Shown here one piece after another: positions 16,868-24,950 of a stretch of 64,000 nt of DNA. Every line of letters starts with the position of its first letter. The stretch's first letter is position 1. Location: assembly GCF_001580455.1 (NCBI RefSeq), contig NZ_CP010951.1:3621001-3685000 (forward strand), given 5' to 3'. Under the pieces are notes generated by a model. That model did no database searches and was not told the DNA's origin. It saw nothing but the letters and a program-made list of their open reading frames with translations. This DNA is from Ramlibacter tataouinensis (GTDB taxonomy: Bacteria > Pseudomonadota > Gammaproteobacteria > Burkholderiales > Burkholderiaceae_C). Position numbers and translations under genes: made by a program.

Positions 16868-17689
16868 TCAAAACTCCAGGTTGTCGATCAAGCGGGTGGT
16901 TCCCAGCCTGGCCGCGCCGAGCGCGACCCGCGAGTCGCCCGCCTGCGGTGCCTGCAGGTCGCTGCGCCGCCGCACCGTCATGTAGTCGGGCTGCCAGCCG
17001 CGCGCCTGCAACGCCGCCATGGCCTGCGCTTCGGCGCGCGCGATCTCCATGCCTTCGCTGACCTGCCGCGCCATGTGCTGGAGCGCGAGCGGCAACTGCA
17101 CGGCTTCATCCCGCTGCGCGGCCGACAGGTAGCCATTGCGGGACGACAGCGCCAGGCCGTCCGCAGCCCGCTGGGTCTCGCCGGCCACGATCTCGATCGG
17201 CAGCGCGAATTGCTGCACCATGCCGCGGATCACCATCAGCTGCTGGTAGTCCTTCTTGCCGAACACCGCGGCGCTCGGCTGCACGCAGGCGAACAGCTTC
17301 AGCACCACGGTGCACACACCGGTGAAGAAGCCCGGCCGGAACTCGCCCTCCAGCATGTCGGCCAAGGCGCCCGGCGGATGAACCTTGTAGGTTTGCGGCA
17401 GCGGGTAGAGCTCCTGTTCGGCCGGCGCGAACACCAGGTCGCAGCCGGCCGCCTCGAGCCTGGCGCAGTCGTCCGCGAAGGTGCGCGGATAGCTGTCGAA
17501 ATCCTCGTGCGGCAGGAACTGCAGGCGGTTGACGAAGATGCTGGCCACCGTCACGTCGCCCAGCGGTTTGGCGCGGCGCACCAGGGCCAGGTGGCCCTCG
17601 TGCAGGTTGCCCATGGTCGGCACGAAGGCGGGATGGCGATGCTGCGCAAGGTGGGTGCGCAGCTCCTGGAGGGTGCGGGCGATGTACAT
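16868..17689 (-). CDS. panC: Pantothenate synthetase
   Basis: The 273-residue enzyme joins pantoate and beta-alanine with ATP to make pantothenate. The HIGH-like motif is HEGH at 30-33 in TMGNLHEGHLALV; FGKKDYQQL, FFTGVCTVVLKLF and the SSRNGYLS region (KMSKS-like position) are present. It is the last gene of panD-panB-panC on the minus strand, starting 12 bases after panB ends. Confidence 0.96.
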   Translation of the reverse strand: MYIARTLQELRTHLAQHRHPAFVPTMGNLHEGHLALVRRAKPLGDVTVASIFVNRLQFLPHEDFDSYPRTFADDCARLEAAGCDLVFAPAEQELYPLPQTYKVHPPGALADMLEGEFRPGFFTGVCTVVLKLFACVQPSAAVFGKKDYQQLMVIRGMVQQFALPIEIVAGETQRAADGLALSSRNGYLSAAQRDEAVQLPLALQHMARQVSEGMEIARAEAQAMAALQARGWQPDYMTVRRRSDLQAPQAGDSRVALGAARLGTTRLIDNLEF

Positions 17690-17701
17690 GGCGGTTCGGC
17701 C

Positions 17702-18514
17702 TCAGTAGCAATGCAATTCGGGATCGGGGAAGCTGCCAGCCTTCACGGCCCCGACGTAGCGTCGCACCGCATGCGCGATGCCATCCGCGCCTTCCATGAA
17801 GTCGCGCACGAAGCGCGCGGGCTTGCCCGGCGCCAGGCCCAGCATGTCATGCAGCACCAGCACCTGGCCGCCGCACTGCGGCCCGGCGCCGATGCCGATC
17901 ACCGGGATGGTCAAGGCCTGCGAGATGGCCGCCGCCAGCGCGTTGGGCATCAGTTCCAGCACCAGCATCGCGGCGCCGGCGTCGGCCAGTTCCTTGGCAT
18001 GCCGCTGCAGGGTCGCCGCGGCTTCTTCGCCGCGGCCCTGCACGCGCCAGCCGCCAAGGGCGTGCACCGATTGCGGCGTGAGGCCCAGGTGCGCACACAC
18101 CGGGATGCCGCGTTCGACCAGGAAGCGCACCGTGTCGGCGGTCCAGCCGCCGCCTTCCAGCTTGATCATGTGCGCGCCGGCCTGCATCAGTGCGGTGGCG
18201 CTGCGCAGCGCCTGTGCGTTGCCTTCCTGGTAGCTGCCGAAGGGCAGGTCGCCGATCAGCCAGGCGCTACGGTTGCCCGCGGCCACGCACCGGGTGTGGT
18301 AGACCATCTGCTCCAGCGTCACCGGCACCGTGCTGGCCTGGCCCTGGAGCACCATGCCGAGCGAATCGCCCACCAGCATGCAATCCACGCCGGCGTCATC
18401 GAGCACGCGCGCAAACGCGGCGTCGTAGCAGGTCAGCATGGCGATCTTCTCGCCGGCCGCATGCATCTCGCGCAGGCGGTGCAGCGTGAGCGGCTTGCGC
18501 GCGGTCGCGCTCAT
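17702..18514 (-). CDS. panB: 3-methyl-2-oxobutanoate hydroxymethyltransferase
   Basis: The 270-residue enzyme transfers a one-carbon unit to 2-oxoisovalerate to give ketopantoate. Recognisable are MLTCYDAAFARVLDDAGVD, the metal-site VGDSLGMVLQG, HMIKLEGG, IPVCAHLGLTPQSV and the IPVIGIGAGPQCGGQVLV stretch. The ATG at 18514 overlaps the panD stop by four bases (ATGA). A longer open frame continues upstream through panD in another frame and is not used. Confidence 0.96.
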   Translation of the reverse strand: MSATARKPLTLHRLREMHAAGEKIAMLTCYDAAFARVLDDAGVDCMLVGDSLGMVLQGQASTVPVTLEQMVYHTRCVAAGNRSAWLIGDLPFGSYQEGNAQALRSATALMQAGAHMIKLEGGGWTADTVRFLVERGIPVCAHLGLTPQSVHALGGWRVQGRGEEAAATLQRHAKELADAGAAMLVLELMPNALAAAISQALTIPVIGIGAGPQCGGQVLVLHDMLGLAPGKPARFVRDFMEGADGIAHAVRRYVGAVKAGSFPDPELHCY

Positions 18515-18906
18515 GAGGTTGCTTCGACCAGCTGCTGCGTCGGCACCGCGTGCCGGGTGTCCACCCGGCGGTTGGCTTCGTCGACGAACACGAGCTGGGG
18601 TTCGTGCGCCGACACCTGGTCCTCGTGCACCTGCGCGAAGGCGGCGATGATGACCAGGTCGCCCACCGCGGCGCGCCGCGCGGCCGAGCCGTTGACCGAG
18701 ATCATCCCGGTGCCGCGCTGGCCCTTGATGGCGTAGGTGACGAAGCGCTCGCCGTTGTCGATGTTCCAGATGTGGATCTGTTCGTTCTCGGCGATGTTGG
18801 CTGCTTCCAGCAGGTTTTCGTCGATCGCGCAGGACCCCTCGTAGTGCAGTTCGCAGTGCGTCACGGCCACGCGGTGGATCTTGGATTTCAGCAGGGTGCG
18901 GAACAC
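18511..18906 (-). CDS. panD: Aspartate 1-decarboxylase (pyruvoyl enzyme precursor)
   Basis: The 131-residue proenzyme makes beta-alanine from aspartate. It self-cleaves between Gly24 and Ser25 (YEGSCAID), the serine becoming the pyruvoyl group. Conserved KIHRVAVTHCEL, NIDNGERFVTYAI and VGDLVIIAAFAQ fit. As first gene of panD-panB-panC it completes a compact pantothenate operon. AAGGA lies upstream of the ATG. Confidence 0.96.
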   Translation of the reverse strand: MFRTLLKSKIHRVAVTHCELHYEGSCAIDENLLEAANIAENEQIHIWNIDNGERFVTYAIKGQRGTGMISVNGSAARRAAVGDLVIIAAFAQVHEDQVSAHEPQLVFVDEANRRVDTRHAVPTQQLVEATS

Positions 18907-19091
18907 GGGTTCTTCCTAAGGAGGAGCGTGGATTGTGGCAACACGCAGGTACATGATCGTTCCTGCGAATGCGATTGCCCCCTACCCGAATTGAGGGGGT
19001 GACGGCCCCTGCAGGCAGACTCGGCCGGCGCAGGGCCGGGCCGCCGGCAGGTGCCGCCGCAGCCCGCACGGAGGCCGCAGGCGGCGGCCGG

Positions 19092-20675
19092 TCAGGGCGC
19101 CAGGATGGTCGGGCGCGGCCCGTCGGCCGTCGCCGGGTAGTCGCGGCTGAAGTGCAGCCCGCGGCTTTCGTGCCGGGCCTGCGCCGAGCGCACGATGAGG
19201 TCGGCGACCGTCACCAGGTTGCGCAGCTCCAGCAGGTCGCGCGTGACGTGGAAGTTGGTGTAGAAGTCCTGGATCTCGCCCTGCAGCAGCCGGATGCGGT
19301 GCGCGGCGCGCTCCAGCCGCTTGTTGGTGCGGACGATGCCGACATAGTCCCACATGAAGCGGCGCAGCTCGTCCCAGTTGTGCGAGATCACCACCGCCTC
19401 GTCGGCATCGGTGACCCGGCTCTCGTCCCAGGCCGGCAGGGCCGGCGGCACCGGCAGCGAATTGGCGAGGATGTCCCCGGACGCCGAGCGCGCGAACACC
19501 ATGCACTCGACCAGGGAGTTGCTTGCCAGCCGGTTGGCGCCATGCAGGCCGGTGTAGGCGGTCTCGCCGATGGCGTGCAGGCCGCGCAGGTCGGTGCGGC
19601 CCGTCAGGTCGGTGTGGATGCCGCCGCAGGTGTAGTGGGCGGCAGGCACCACGGGAATCGGCTGGCGCGTGATGTCGATCCCCAGCTCCAGGCAGCGCGC
19701 GTGGATGTTCGGGAAGTGCTCGCGGATGAACTCGGCGGGCTGGTGCGAGATGTCCAGGTACACGCAATCCAGGCCGTGCTTCTTCATCTCGAAGTCGATG
19801 GCGCGGGCCACCACGTCGCGCGGCGCCAGTTCGGCACGCGGGTCGTGCTGCGGCATGAAGCGCGTGCCGTCGGGCAACTGCAGCTTGCCGCCTTCGCCGC
19901 GCACCGCCTCGGAGATCAGGAAGGACTTGACGTGCGGGTGGTAGAGGCAGGTCGGGTGGAACTGGATGAACTCCATGTTCGTCACCCGGCAGCCTGCGCG
20001 CCAGGCGGCGGCGATGCCGTCGCCGGTGGCCGTGTCGGGATTGGTGGTGTACAGGTACACCTTGCCCGCGCCGCCGGTGGCCAGGATGGTCTGCGGCGCG
20101 CGGAAGGTGATCACCTCGTCGCGCTCCTCGTCCAGGGCATACAGGCCCAGGCAGGTGGCGGGCTCGCCCGGCGGGAGGCCGATCTTGCGGTTGGTGATCA
20201 GGTCCACCAGCGTGTGCCGCTCGAACACGGTGATGTTGGGCGTGCGGCGCACGTGCTCGATCATGGTCTGCTGCACGGCCGCGCCGGTGGCGTCGGTCAC
20301 ATGCACGATGCGGCGCGCGCTGTGGCCGCCTTCGCGCGTCAGGTGCAGGTTGCCGTTTTCCAGCGAGAACGGCACGCCCAGCGAGCGCAGCCAGGCCACG
20401 CTCTCCGGTGCGTGCTCAACGACGAATCGCGTCGCGGTCGGGTCGGACAGTCCCGCGCCGGCGACCAGCGTGTCGTCGACGTGAGCCTGGAAGCTGTCGT
20501 CCTCGGCCATCACGGCGGCGATGCCGCCCTGGGCCCAGCCGCTGGAGCCGTCGCTCATGGAGCGCTTGGTCAGCACCGCCACGCGGTGCGTCGGCGCCAG
20601 GTGCATGGCCGCCGACAGGCCCGCCAGGCCGCTGCCGACGATGAGGACGTCGAAGTCCATGATGGTGGCGCTCAT
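19092..20675 (-). CDS. nadB: L-aspartate oxidase
   Basis: The 527-residue FAD enzyme oxidises aspartate to iminoaspartate, the substrate of NadA. The FAD-binding GSGLAGLSAAMHLAP lies near the N-terminus, followed by SSGWAQGGIAAVM, the HSARRIVHVTDATG stretch, VVPAAHYTCGGIHTDLTGRT and a C-terminal helical domain. Length fits. It is separated from nadCA by 4 kb and is on the opposite strand, so the NAD pathway genes are in two units here. An ATG at 20660 (MDFDVLIVGSG) is an alternative start. Confidence 0.95.
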   Translation of the reverse strand: MSATIMDFDVLIVGSGLAGLSAAMHLAPTHRVAVLTKRSMSDGSSGWAQGGIAAVMAEDDSFQAHVDDTLVAGAGLSDPTATRFVVEHAPESVAWLRSLGVPFSLENGNLHLTREGGHSARRIVHVTDATGAAVQQTMIEHVRRTPNITVFERHTLVDLITNRKIGLPPGEPATCLGLYALDEERDEVITFRAPQTILATGGAGKVYLYTTNPDTATGDGIAAAWRAGCRVTNMEFIQFHPTCLYHPHVKSFLISEAVRGEGGKLQLPDGTRFMPQHDPRAELAPRDVVARAIDFEMKKHGLDCVYLDISHQPAEFIREHFPNIHARCLELGIDITRQPIPVVPAAHYTCGGIHTDLTGRTDLRGLHAIGETAYTGLHGANRLASNSLVECMVFARSASGDILANSLPVPPALPAWDESRVTDADEAVVISHNWDELRRFMWDYVGIVRTNKRLERAAHRIRLLQGEIQDFYTNFHVTRDLLELRNLVTVADLIVRSAQARHESRGLHFSRDYPATADGPRPTILAP

Positions 20676-20705
20676 TGGTTGACTAACCCGGAACGGCCGT
20701 GCGGC

Positions 20706-21560
20706 TCATGCCGGCTGGTAGGCAAGCCGCACGTAGATCGGCGCGTAGGCCTCGGCCTGGGTCACCTCGATCAGCGTTTCCTTGGCCAGTTCCAGCATCG
20801 CGATGAAGGTCACGACCAGGACCGGCACGCCGCGCCCCAGGTCAAACAGCTGCTCGAACTCGATGAACTTGCGGCCCTGGAGCTTGCGCAGCACGATGCT
20901 CATGTGCTCGCGCACGGAGAGCTCCTCGCGCGTGATCTTGTGGTGCTGCACGAGCTTGGCGCGCTTGACGATGTCGCGCCAGGCTTCCTGCAGGTCGATC
21001 ACGTTGACGTCGGGAAAGCGCGGCTGCAGCGCCTGCTCGATGTAGACCTGGGCGCGCAGCACGTCGCGCCCCATCTGCGGCACCTCGTTCAGGCGGGCGG
21101 CGGCCATCTTCATTTGCTCGTACTCGAGCAGGCGGCGCACCAGTTCGGCCCGCGGGTCTTCCGGCTCCTCGCCCTCGGCGGTCTTCTTGGGCGGCAGCAG
21201 CATGCGAGACTTGATCTCGATCAGCATCGCAGCCATGAGGAGGTACTCGGCCGCCAGCTCGAGGTTGCGGCTGCGGATCTCGTCCACGTACGCGAGGTAC
21301 TGCCGCGTCACGCCCGCCATCGGGATGTCGAGGATATTGAAGTTCTGCTTGCGGATCAGGTACAGCAGCAGGTCCAGCGGCCCTTCGAAGGCCTCGAGGA
21401 ACACCTCCAGCGCATCGGGCGGGATGTACAGGTCGGTGGGCATGGCGAACAGCGGTTCGCCGTAAAGCCGTGCCAGTGCCACTTGGTCGACCACTTCCGG
21501 CATCCCTTCGAGGGCGGGCGCTGCCGCTTCGGGCAGCGTCGCTTCACCCGGTTCGGTCAT
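20706..21560 (-). CDS. scpA: Segregation and condensation protein A (ScpA)
   Basis: The 284-residue kleisin partner of SMC acts in chromosome compaction and segregation. The N-terminal kleisin part contains FEGPLDLLLYLIRKQNFNILDIPMAGVTRQYLAYV, then LELAAEYLLMAAMLIEIKSRMLLPP, and the C-terminal winged-helix part ends in QAEAYAPIYVRL. The first 40 residues are a variable extension. Its ATG overlaps the stop of the second 29-codon mini-ORF of the adjacent 86-bp repeat, with a GGGGG ribosome-site-like run 7 bases upstream provided by the repeat itself. scpB is not in the window. Confidence 0.94.
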   Translation of the reverse strand: MTEPGEATLPEAAAPALEGMPEVVDQVALARLYGEPLFAMPTDLYIPPDALEVFLEAFEGPLDLLLYLIRKQNFNILDIPMAGVTRQYLAYVDEIRSRNLELAAEYLLMAAMLIEIKSRMLLPPKKTAEGEEPEDPRAELVRRLLEYEQMKMAAARLNEVPQMGRDVLRAQVYIEQALQPRFPDVNVIDLQEAWRDIVKRAKLVQHHKITREELSVREHMSIVLRKLQGRKFIEFEQLFDLGRGVPVLVVTFIAMLELAKETLIEVTQAEAYAPIYVRLAYQPA

Positions 21561-21646
21561 TGTTGGCCCCCACGCTTGTCACTTCGTGTACTGCGCTGCC
21601 CCCCAAGGGGGGTTTCGCGCCTTGGGGCGGCCCGGCGGCGGCTCAT
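21557..21646 (-). CDS. Mini-ORF 2 within the 86-bp repeat (29 residues)
   Basis: The frame runs from the ATG at 21646 to the TGA at 21559-21557 and would encode an Arg-rich 29-mer starting MSRRRAAPRRE and ending KRGGQQ. Its start overlaps the stop of mini-ORF 1 and its stop overlaps the scpA start, both as ATGA. A GGGGG run lies 7 bases upstream of its ATG, from the neighbouring repeat unit. Whether the peptide matters or only the coupling does cannot be told; the near-identity with mini-ORF 1 reflects recent duplication. Confidence 0.35.
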   Translation of the reverse strand: MSRRRAAPRRETPLGGQRSTRSDKRGGQQ

Positions 21647-21732
21647 TGTTGGCCCCCACGCTCGTCACTTCGTGTACTGCGCTGCCCCCCAAGGGGGCCT
21701 TCGCGCCTTGGGGCGGCCCGGTGGCGGTTCAT
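21643..21732 (-). CDS. Mini-ORF 1 within the 86-bp repeat (29 residues)
   Basis: The frame runs from the ATG at 21732, which overlaps the DUF3460 stop as ATGA, to the TGA at 21645-21643, which overlaps the start of mini-ORF 2. It would encode an Arg-rich 29-mer starting MNRHRAAPRRE and ending ERGGQQ. Substitutions relative to mini-ORF 2 change residues 2, 4, 12 and 24 without breaking the frame. Confidence 0.35.
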   Translation of the reverse strand: MNRHRAAPRREGPLGGQRSTRSDERGGQQ

Positions 21733-21947
21733 TGTGTGTCGGTCTGGTAGACGTAGGGTTTCTGCCGCACCTGGGCGGCCCGGAATTCGTCCCAGGCCTC
21801 GCGGCTGACGTGCTTGTCCCACAGCAGGGCGCGGCCGGCGCGCTGCTGGGCCTCGAGGTCGGGCTTGCTGGCCTTCAGCTCGGAAATGAACTGCGTGATG
21901 TCCGAGTTGTAGTCGGGGCGGCGGAAGATGCGCAGGAGCAGGGACAT
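21729..21947 (-). CDS. DUF3460 family protein
   Basis: A 72-residue soluble protein, MSLLLRIFRRPDYNSDITQFI..., with the conserved block RALLWDKHVSREAWDEFRAAQV and the C-terminal PYVYQTD. DUF3460 proteins are small, restricted largely to betaproteobacteria and lie beside scpA; their function is unknown. Its stop codon overlaps the ATG of the first mini-ORF of the 86-bp repeat, so scpA translation may depend on ribosomes finishing this gene. Confidence 0.88.
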   Translation of the reverse strand: MSLLLRIFRRPDYNSDITQFISELKASKPDLEAQQRAGRALLWDKHVSREAWDEFRAAQVRQKPYVYQTDTQ

Positions 21948-22015
21948 GGCGGTTGAACCTTGTTTGGCGCAATTTTACCGCCGCCTCATGCATGCCCCCC
22001 GGATGGCCCGTGGGC

Positions 22016-23668
22016 TCAGGCCGACACTTCTGGGGAGGGCCGGCTGGCCACCAGTTCCGCCCCGAAGCCCGAGCGCTCGATCACCTCGCGTGGCTGCTGC
22101 TGCAGGTTCTCGAGGTGCAGGGTGCCGCCGCGCAGGAGCACGGCCTTGTGCAACTGGCGCAGCGAATCGAGCCCGGAGGTGTCCAGGTGCACCAGTTGCA
22201 GGGCGTCCAGGATCACCACCGGCTGCATGGGGCCGCTTTCCACCGCCTGCACGACCTCGTCGATCCGGGCGACCGCCCCGAAGAACAGCGACCCGTACAG
22301 CCGGTACTGGATGATGGCGCCTTCACGGCGCACCAGTTCCACGCTGAACAGGGAACTCATCTTGCGCACGAACAGGGCGCAGGCCATCACCAGCCCCGCC
22401 TGCACCGCCACGGTGAGGTCGAACACCACCGTCAGGAAGAAGGTGCCCAGCATCAGCAGGCGGTAGTGCGCGCTGTATTTCCCGAGGTGGGCGAATTCGC
22501 GCCACTCGCCCATGTTCCAGGCCACGAACAGCAGGATGCCGGCCAGCACCGGCAGCGGCACCAGCAGCGCCAGCGGCGCCGCGGCCAGCACGATCACGGC
22601 CAGCGTGACCGAGTGGACGACCCCCGCCAGCGGCGAGGTCGCGCCGGCGCGGATGTTGGTGACGGTGCGGGCGATGGTGCCGGTGGCCGGCATGCCGCCG
22701 AAGAAGGGCGAAACGAAATTGGCGACGCCCTGCGCCATCAGTTCCTGGTTCGGGTCGTGGCGCGGCAAGGTGCTCAGCTGGTCGGCCACGCGCGCGCACA
22801 GCAGCGATTCGATCGCGCCCAGCAGCGCAATGGTGATGGTGGGCGTCACCAGCAGCTTGACCGTGGCCCACGAGAACTCGGGCAGCACCAGGGGCGGCAG
22901 CCCGCGCGGGATGTCGCCGAAGCGCTTGCCGATGGTTTCCACCGGCAGCTCGAAGTACCAGGCCACCCAGGTGAGCGTGACCAGGGCCACCACGGGCGCG
23001 GGCACGCGCCGGTTCAATTGCGCGGTGCTGCGCATGCCGGGCAGCTCGATCGCGGCCTGGATCGGCGAGCGCTCGCCCCACAGGCGCGGCCACAGGAACA
23101 GGCCCCCGACGCAGGCAACGCCGAGCGCGAACGCGTAGAGGTTGAAGCTGCCGATGTGCAGCGCGATGACCTTCAGCTGGGTGAAGAAGTCGGCCGGCAT
23201 CTTCGCGATCGACAGGCCCAGCCAGTCCTTGAGCTGCGAGCAGGCGATCAGCACCGCGATGCCGTTGGTGAAACCGATCACGATGCTGACCGGCACGTAG
23301 CGCACCATGCGTCCGAGCCGCAGCAGCCCCAGGGCGAACAGCAGCACGCCCGCGCAGGCGGTGGAGATCAGCAGGTTGGCCAGACCGTACTGCTCGACGA
23401 TGCCATAGACGATGACGATGAAGGCGCCGGCCGGCCCGCCGATCTGCACGTTCGAGCCGCCGAGCGTGGCGATCACCAGGCCCGCGATGATGGCGGTCCA
23501 CAGGCCCGCTTCCGGCTTCAGCCCGGAGGCGATCGCGAAGGCCATGGCCAGCGGCAGCGCCACGATGCCAACGGTCACCCCGGCGCCCAGGTCGTGCACG
23601 AAGCGGTCGCGGTCGTAGCCGCGCAGGGCGTCGAGCAGGCGCGGCCTAAAAGCGAAGGACAGGTTCAA
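22016..23668 (-). CDS. SulP-family inorganic anion transporter with STAS domain
   Basis: The 550-residue membrane protein has about 10-12 hydrophobic segments beginning at residue 29 (GAGVTVGIVALPLAMAFAIASGL), the SulP signature GLWTAIIAGLVIATLGGSNVQIGGP, the FFGGMPATGTIARTVTNIRAGA stretch, and a cytoplasmic STAS domain at about 430-535 (VILDALQLVHLDTSGLDSL). SulP carriers move sulfate, bicarbonate or dicarboxylates; the substrate cannot be set from sequence alone. The gene stands alone, with a 154-base spacer upstream where no gene is seen. No carbonic anhydrase gene adjoins it. Confidence 0.9.
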   Translation of the reverse strand: MNLSFAFRPRLLDALRGYDRDRFVHDLGAGVTVGIVALPLAMAFAIASGLKPEAGLWTAIIAGLVIATLGGSNVQIGGPAGAFIVIVYGIVEQYGLANLLISTACAGVLLFALGLLRLGRMVRYVPVSIVIGFTNGIAVLIACSQLKDWLGLSIAKMPADFFTQLKVIALHIGSFNLYAFALGVACVGGLFLWPRLWGERSPIQAAIELPGMRSTAQLNRRVPAPVVALVTLTWVAWYFELPVETIGKRFGDIPRGLPPLVLPEFSWATVKLLVTPTITIALLGAIESLLCARVADQLSTLPRHDPNQELMAQGVANFVSPFFGGMPATGTIARTVTNIRAGATSPLAGVVHSVTLAVIVLAAAPLALLVPLPVLAGILLFVAWNMGEWREFAHLGKYSAHYRLLMLGTFFLTVVFDLTVAVQAGLVMACALFVRKMSSLFSVELVRREGAIIQYRLYGSLFFGAVARIDEVVQAVESGPMQPVVILDALQLVHLDTSGLDSLRQLHKAVLLRGGTLHLENLQQQPREVIERSGFGAELVASRPSPEVSA

Positions 23669-23822
23669 TGAGAGCTCCGGAAGTTGGACGGAAACGCAAG
23701 GCGTTCAGTCCGACTCCGGGGGCCCGCAGTGATGCAGCCGCGTGATGAATCGTCTGCGGCGCGAGAGGGGCAGGGCAGGCGCGGGGGCCATGGGGCGCAG
23801 TGTACGCCCGAAGCCGGGGTGA

Positions 23823-24047
23823 CTACTTGTCCTTGTCGTCCGAGTCCGGAATCAGCGCGCCTGCGGCCGAACCCACCACTTTGGCCGTGCCCACGGCGGC
23901 ATCGACGGCCAAGCTGGCGCCCGTGGCGGCCACGCTCACCGCCGCGCCCGCAACGGTGACCACGGCGCAACCGCCGAAGGTGGTGGAGAGGACAAGAAGG
24001 AGGGCCAGTCCCGTGCGGCGGATGGATGTCGTGGTACTGCTTGACAT
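23823..24047 (-). CDS. Small putative lipoprotein (NF038104-like)
   Basis: A 74-residue protein with a lipoprotein signal peptide (TTFGGC, lipid attachment at Cys27), a very Ala/Val-rich middle (VTVAGAAVSVAATGASLAVDAAV) that may be a glycine-zipper-like membrane segment, and an acidic/basic tail SDDKDK. Short proteins of this kind are annotated only by their lipobox; function is unknown. The gene lies alone between the amidohydrolase and the SulP gene on the same strand. Confidence 0.7.
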   Translation of the reverse strand: MSSSTTTSIRRTGLALLLVLSTTFGGCAVVTVAGAAVSVAATGASLAVDAAVGTAKVVGSAAGALIPDSDDKDK

Positions 24048-24098
24048 CTGCCCGACTGTAGCAGGGCAGGGCCGCCGGCGCCGCCGCGGTGCACTTGC

Positions 24099-24947
24099 TT
24101 ACGCTGAGCGATCTTTCACGTACGCGGCCAGCGTTTGCGCCAGGCGAGCGAGGTCGCGCTGCACGGCGGCGAAGCCGGCATGGCGCTCGCGGGTGGCTTC
24201 GTCCATGTAGATCGGGCGCCGGATCTCGATCTGCAGGCTGTGACGATTGCGCGCCGGCTGGCCGATGCGGGCGATCAGCTGCACGCCCTTGTACGGATCG
24301 TTACGGGCGACGGTGTAGCCGCACGCGCGCAGTTCGCGCTCCACCAGATCCACGAATGCCGGCTCGCAGGTGCTGCCGTCGCGATCCCCGAGCACGAAGT
24401 CCGCCAGCGGCGTCGGGCTGGCGATCTGCAGCCGCTGGTAGGCGTCGTTCGGCATGGAATGCAGGTTCAGGTGCCAGACGCCGCCGAAGCGGGCCGCGCA
24501 CTGCTCGATGCTGGCGTTCAGCGCCGCGTGGTAGGGCAGGTAGTAGCGGTCGATGCGATGGCGCACCTCGGCGACGGTCAGCGCCCGGTCGTAGATGGGG
24601 ACGCCGGCACTGACATTGCGCCACACCAGGCCGAAGCCCAGACGGGTCTTCTCGCCGGGGTCCAGCGGGGTTGGCCACGGCCCGTCCAGCAGCGCGGGGT
24701 CGAGGTCTTCCAGCGTGCGGTTGGCATCGATGTAGGTGCGCGGGAAGTGGGCGGCCAGCAGGGTGCCGCCGGCGGCGGGCACCGCTTCCCACAGCGCCTC
24801 GACGTGGGTGTCCTCGCCGCGCCGCAGCAGCTCGCGCGGCACCGCGTGCCCGAAGTCCTCCGGGTAGCTGGTGCCGCTGTGCGGCGAGTCGCACACCAGC
24901 GCCACCGCCGGCGCGGTGGGTGGCGTCAGCGTGAAGGGCCGTGTCAT
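24099..24947 (-). CDS. N-formylglutamate amidohydrolase family protein
   Basis: A 282-residue protein with the family's zinc-site sequences: LVCDSPHSGTSYP near the N-terminus, RRGEDTHVEALW, FPRTYIDANRTLEDLD, and HLNLHSMPND in the C-terminal half. The classical enzyme frees glutamate from N-formylglutamate at the end of a histidine pathway; many relatives act on other N-acyl or related substrates. No hut genes are near. It begins 3 bases after a Bug-type binding protein gene ends, so the pair is co-transcribed and the binding protein may supply its substrate. Confidence 0.85.
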   Translation of the reverse strand: MTRPFTLTPPTAPAVALVCDSPHSGTSYPEDFGHAVPRELLRRGEDTHVEALWEAVPAAGGTLLAAHFPRTYIDANRTLEDLDPALLDGPWPTPLDPGEKTRLGFGLVWRNVSAGVPIYDRALTVAEVRHRIDRYYLPYHAALNASIEQCAARFGGVWHLNLHSMPNDAYQRLQIASPTPLADFVLGDRDGSTCEPAFVDLVERELRACGYTVARNDPYKGVQLIARIGQPARNRHSLQIEIRRPIYMDEATRERHAGFAAVQRDLARLAQTLAAYVKDRSA

Positions 24948-24950
24948 CGC

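Larger units (their letters stand above)
21557..21732 (-). repeat. Two tandem copies of an 86-bp GC-rich repeat between DUF3460 and scpA
   Basis: Copy A spans about 21557-21642 and copy B about 21643-21728, with the first bases of a third unit (TCATTG) at 21729. The copies differ at about seven positions. Each holds a hairpin on the minus strand (CCCCAAGG paired with CCTTGGGG). The 86-bp period, not a multiple of 3, keeps an ATGA stop/start overlap at every junction: DUF3460 stop, two 29-residue mini-ORFs, then scpA. Similar CCCCCAAGGGGG-type repeats seem familiar from Comamonadaceae genomes, from memory only. Confidence 0.9.

Noticed and set aside
18969..21956. A plus-strand frame of almost 1000 codons across nadB, scpA and DUF3460.
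   Set aside because: It runs antisense to three well-supported genes and its product is low-complexity His/Gln/Arg/Val-rich sequence.
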